From: Phytoseiulus persimilis
Taxonomy: Eukaryota; Arthropoda; Arachnida; Mesostigmata; Phytoseiidae
NCBI GenBank assembly: GCA_037576195.1
Contig: CM075102.1
Location: forward strand, 41,040,745-41,104,744
Length of the DNA: 64,000 bases
Direction of reading: 5' to 3'
Part shown: one piece after another, positions 60,949 to 64,000 of the stretch
How positions within the stretch are numbered: position 1 is the first letter of the stretch
How the letters are laid out: each line of letters starts with the position of its first letter
Translations under genes and position numbers: made by a program
The notes under the pieces: model-generated
What the model saw: the letters and a program-made list of their open reading frames with translations, nothing else
What the model was told of the DNA's origin: nothing
The model's database searches: none

Positions 60949-63900
60949 TCAATGCCATCGGTGGACTTCGGGTTTGAAAGACCACAGGTCGGGATGCCCC
61001 TCATGGAGGTCGTCGAGACCCGCTTTGGACCACTGGAAGGGTGGCAAGGGATCGTACGTCGGGCCAGCCACGGAGAGGAACTCCAGTGTTTTGAACAACT
61101 CGTAGCTGGTTATCTTCGCATCTGTAGCGCCATGAGAGCGGTGCCCAAGGGATGCGAAGGGATACGTTCCATTTGCCGGGTTCAGATCGCCGCGAGCTGA
61201 GATCGCGTTCTCAGCCGAGTAAGGGGGGCTGCAATCGCATCGCGAAAATTCGTCATGTTGAAAGTCGTTATACCTGTGGATGAGGAAAGCCCGCGTCTTA
61301 CTATGATGAATGGCCCCACCTCGAAATCGTGTTGGTTGAATGAATACGAACCTCATCAGCTTGAACATGCTGTCGATGTCGTGTACTTTGCCCTGATCCC
61401 TCCGGAAAATCTGGCTCCGAGGGTTTTTGTCATAAGTGAACCAGTCGCCATACTTTTTTACCTGTTCGTTCCATCCGCTCGCCGAGTAGATGTCTGGATA
61501 GAACCTGGAGCGAATCGAAACGTTCCTTGGTCTCCATTTGCATCATAAGCCGATATTCCCTCATCATACGTCATCGCGTCCGGTTATTTCGATTGAGTGT
61601 CACAAGCGGCCCCTCCTTCACAGGCTCTATCGGAGGCAGATTACGAAAACACACTGAAGTCCTCAACATGGCTTGTCCGCTCAAGAGGCTCGCTGCGCAA
61701 ACGCTGAGCAGTCGGTGTTTCAAGGCGCAATCGATATCCAATTTCCGACTACGGAAACAAACTCAGGGCTACAGATCCCCAGATTGTATTCCGGATTGAT
61801 TCCCGACTTCCAACAGCGGTGAACATCACACCTGGTCAGCTCGAGGAAGCGCGATGGCGACGTGCAACGTTCTCCGATTTCTTCTGCAATGTCTCGGTCT
61901 ACGCACAGCACTCCGCCGAAGAGTTGTTTTAGAAACTATTTTCATTCTCGGCTTCGGGGCCGCTGCGTTGCACCGACTTCTAGTAAGCATAGTCTTCTTC
62001 AGCAAATTCGGCTATGCGTACACGGCGCTCTCCGTGTCCATCGCCTACGGTGTGGAATGTCTCAACACGTTCTCCTTGCTTTTGTGGATCCGCAAGAATC
62101 AAGGATTCCTCCACAGAAATGTCAAGTGGACTTCCCCACTCGCGAACAACGCCGAACTTCTCCTCTATGGCTTCATTTGTTTTCTGAGAACGCAGAGAAT
62201 CGGCCTCATGAGTGGGAGAGCTCTGTATGCCCTGTTCAGAAGAAGATCAGTTTCCTTCTATGTGGCGGAAGTTGGGAGTGAGTGTTTCGCATTTTTGCCT
62301 TGGCTCTTGGCCGCGAGTCTTTTGTTCAAATGCTTGAAGTGTGTCGACGGGAAACTACAACGCATCAACAACAGGGTCGGCACGAGCGACCCGAAACAGT
62401 TACTGCCCACAATCGTAGAAGTTCTCGGGTTCATGGACGAGTGCAATCACACTCTGAGGAACTTCATTATGGTAGGTTATTGCAACCAAGTGATTTTGTT
62501 CCTCTCCGAATTGTCCACCTATCCCTACACGGATCGTATTCCCGATTATCACTTCAAGCAGATTCTCGCCAGGGTTCTGACTGACATGGTAGTTTTCACA
62601 ACATGTTCAGCAGGAAACTCCATCGAAAAATCGCTCGCAGCATTCCGACAGAAAATTCGGCTGACTCAGTTGCGAGAAGTGCGACGTCATCGAGGCGCTG
62701 AATGGTTTCTCGCATTAGCCGAGCATATGGGCATCGATACCGGCCTCGGACAGGCACTCTCCTTCAAGATGGTTCTTGGCTACATCAGTTTCACCGGCTC
62801 TTTCGGTTGGTTGATCATTCAAGCCGTAGGGCACATCCGCCATGTGTACCAATCGAGCCATTGAGGGCAAAATGTCGCAAAGTTCAGAATATGGGCAAAA
62901 AAAAACTCAGACGAGTGTTATTCCCGCGAAGCCGTCAGCAATGCTTGGATAAGAAACTCTCGAGAAATTTATCGGGTGGCTTTCCACACTCCCAACGGTG
63001 CTTTCACAAAATGCACAGATGGAGGGTCCGCCCCACCATGGAGGAGGGTATCTCGAGCCTGGAATGAAGCTCGACAACGGATTCATCTTCCCATGAAAAC
63101 ACGGCTGACGTGTATCAAGTCATCGAAGATGGGGTCAGAAACTAGATGTCATGATTGCAGCCCAGATTGCATTTCTTGTAGCACTGAGGCATTGCTCATT
63201 GAACGATTCAACCCAAATATTTATGGATTGATGTATTGATTGGAGAATGATGCCTGAAATTCCAGAGGCTACTCATTATCACCTTGCAGAAGATTCCAGC
63301 GTTTCAGAAGATCGATCGTAAGAGTGAACCTTGAAGCGCACTCATCTCATTCCTACTCATCCCCTAATGCGCTCTCGCCGTGTCGACGGCATGGAAACCT
63401 CTTCGATTCGATGAAGACCTATCTCTCTGACAGTAAATAACTTCCTACCGTAATATTTGTTATCGCCCTCCATCTGCCCCAACTTCGGCGAACGACGGCT
63501 CATCCACTGGAGAAAGTGCGAGCGAGTGAAGCGAGGAAACGATCCCACACGACCCCGATCATAATTTTCCATATCTCGAATAAATTCTCACTCACGGAAC
63601 ATTGTAACTCGGCCAGTATCCTTGTTGAACCAACTTTTCGCTCTGGTCATCGGACATGATCATCCCGCTGGAACGAATTCCAGTTAATCGAATTTCGGTT
63701 CGACTGCAATGCCGGTGAGAATCTCGATCTGCGAGAAGTCGATGAGCAGGCGAATACCCCTCCGATCACCCAGGTCAGAAGCCGTCGTTCTTCGACGCAA
63801 CAACTCCTGTCTCGATGATCGATTATTCACAGCGATCAAGAAGCTACTTGGAACTCACGGAATTTCTTCGAGAACCGTCAATGTTCCCGGTTTTATCGTC

Positions 63901-64000
63901 TGGCCGGGAGTGAACTTTTTGTAATCGAGGACCATCCACTGGTTGTTGTACCTGATCAGAGAATCAAATCGTTGAGCTTTCCCGATCGAATCGGAGACTA
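60949..64000 (-). CDS. phospholipase B-like protein (PLBD/LAMA-like), C-terminal part
   Basis: Lysosomal or secreted Ntn-hydrolase-type glycoprotein of the phospholipase B-like family; the gene runs off the window end, so the signal peptide and processing site are not seen. Minus-strand exons: 64000-63859 (partial), 63667-63596, 61504-61352 and 61273-60949, with phases 2, 2 and 2 consistent. Family blocks in order: [14 protein letters not shown] and VLEEIPGM, then [16 protein letters not shown], then [20 protein letters not shown] and [17 protein letters not shown], then [20 protein letters not shown] and [20 protein letters not shown], ending shortly after with a stop. These match the animal PLBD2/LAMA-like C-terminus closely. 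The intron between the second and third exons (63595-61505, about 2.1 kb) contains a gustatory receptor gene on the opposite strand. Introns elsewhere in this gene are short. Confidence 0.93.
61854..62864 (+). CDS. gustatory receptor (insect-type Gr family), intronless
   Basis: Predicted seven-transmembrane ligand-gated chemoreceptor in the sensory membrane. A single open frame of 336 residues starts at ATG 61854; an in-frame stop lies upstream. Hydrophobic segments include about residues 25-49 ([20 protein letters not shown]), 56-79 ([19 protein letters not shown]), around 145-160 ([14 protein letters not shown]), 205-222 ([13 protein letters not shown]) and the last at about 308-325 ([18 protein letters not shown]). 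The loop LQRINNRVG and the cytoplasmic-loop/TM7 layout with a final Gln suit the Gr family, though the usual TYxxxxxQF motif is diverged. It is slightly short for the family. It lies wholly inside an intron of the phospholipase B-like gene on the other strand. A coding-like piece in another frame overlaps its 5' end, so the exact N-terminus is less sure. Confidence 0.8.
   Translation: MATCNVLRFLLQCLGLRTALRRRVVLETIFILGFGAAALHRLLVSIVFFSKFGYAYTALSVSIAYGVECLNTFSLLLWIRKNQGFLHRNVKWTSPLANNAELLLYGFICFLRTQRIGLMSGRALYALFRRRSVSFYVAEVGSECFAFLPWLLAASLLFKCLKCVDGKLQRINNRVGTSDPKQLLPTIVEVLGFMDECNHTLRNFIMVGYCNQVILFLSELSTYPYTDRIPDYHFKQILARVLTDMVVFTTCSAGNSIEKSLAAFRQKIRLTQLREVRRHRGAEWFLALAEHMGIDTGLGQALSFKMVLGYISFTGSFGWLIIQAVGHIRHVYQSSH

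Noticed and set aside
61704..61927. Open plus-strand frame overlapping the 5' end of the gustatory receptor
   Set aside because: It is only about 75 codons, a length expected by chance, and ends inside the receptor in another frame. I kept the ATG at 61854.
1..64000. CRISPR arrays, bacterial operons, rRNA genes
   Set aside because: No regularly spaced repeats, no prokaryotic gene layout and no rRNA-like sequence were seen; the window is a spliced nuclear genome region.

Overview
This is a eukaryotic, animal-type genomic window. Genes are split by mostly short introns (about 55-700 bases) with GT-AG junctions and one GC-AG junction. There are no operons and no bacterial-style ribosome sites. 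Base composition is near 50% GC. The proteins (ensconsin/MAP7, an SR splicing factor, eIF2B delta, topoisomerase II, an OSR1/SPAK (Fray) kinase, a phospholipase B-like enzyme and an insect-type gustatory receptor) point to an arthropod. Compact introns, GC near 50% and an intronless gustatory receptor would suit a predatory (mesostigmatid) mite such as Galendromus, but that assignment is inference.

Layout. 1.5-6.8 kb (minus): an 8-exon MAP7/ensconsin gene. 6.8-17 kb: mostly no recognisable gene, with a possible decayed gene near 10.6 kb and a weak retroelement integrase trace near 11 kb. 17.0-17.5 kb (plus): a small two-exon secreted-protein candidate. 18-19.7 kb (minus): a long unrecognised open frame, abutting a broken LINE reverse transcriptase on the plus strand (19.7-20.3 kb). 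21.4-22.5 kb (plus): unrecognised coding-like sequence, tail to tail with a complete 7-exon SR splicing factor (22.6-24.7 kb, minus). 25.6-26.4 kb: a direct repeat pair and an intact non-autonomous hAT element with an 8-base target duplication. 27.3-31 kb (minus): eIF2B delta with a long repetitive N-terminal extension. 34.6-40.9 kb (plus): complete 9-exon DNA topoisomerase II, convergent with the OSR1/SPAK kinase (42.1-45.6 kb, minus; first exon possibly at 53.1 kb). 45.6-60.9 kb: largely gene-poor, with a fold-back inverted repeat at 50.1-50.5 kb. 60.9 kb to the window end (minus): the C-terminal half of a phospholipase B-like gene, with a complete gustatory receptor gene on the opposite strand inside one of its introns (61.85-62.86 kb).

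The genes are independent housekeeping or sensory loci, not a pathway cluster. Exon models were built by hand from homology, splice-site sequence and reading-phase agreement. For the MAP7, SR, topoisomerase II, kinase (exons 2-8), eIF2B (exons 2-11) and phospholipase genes every internal junction is phase-consistent. First exons of eIF2B delta and the kinase are unresolved.
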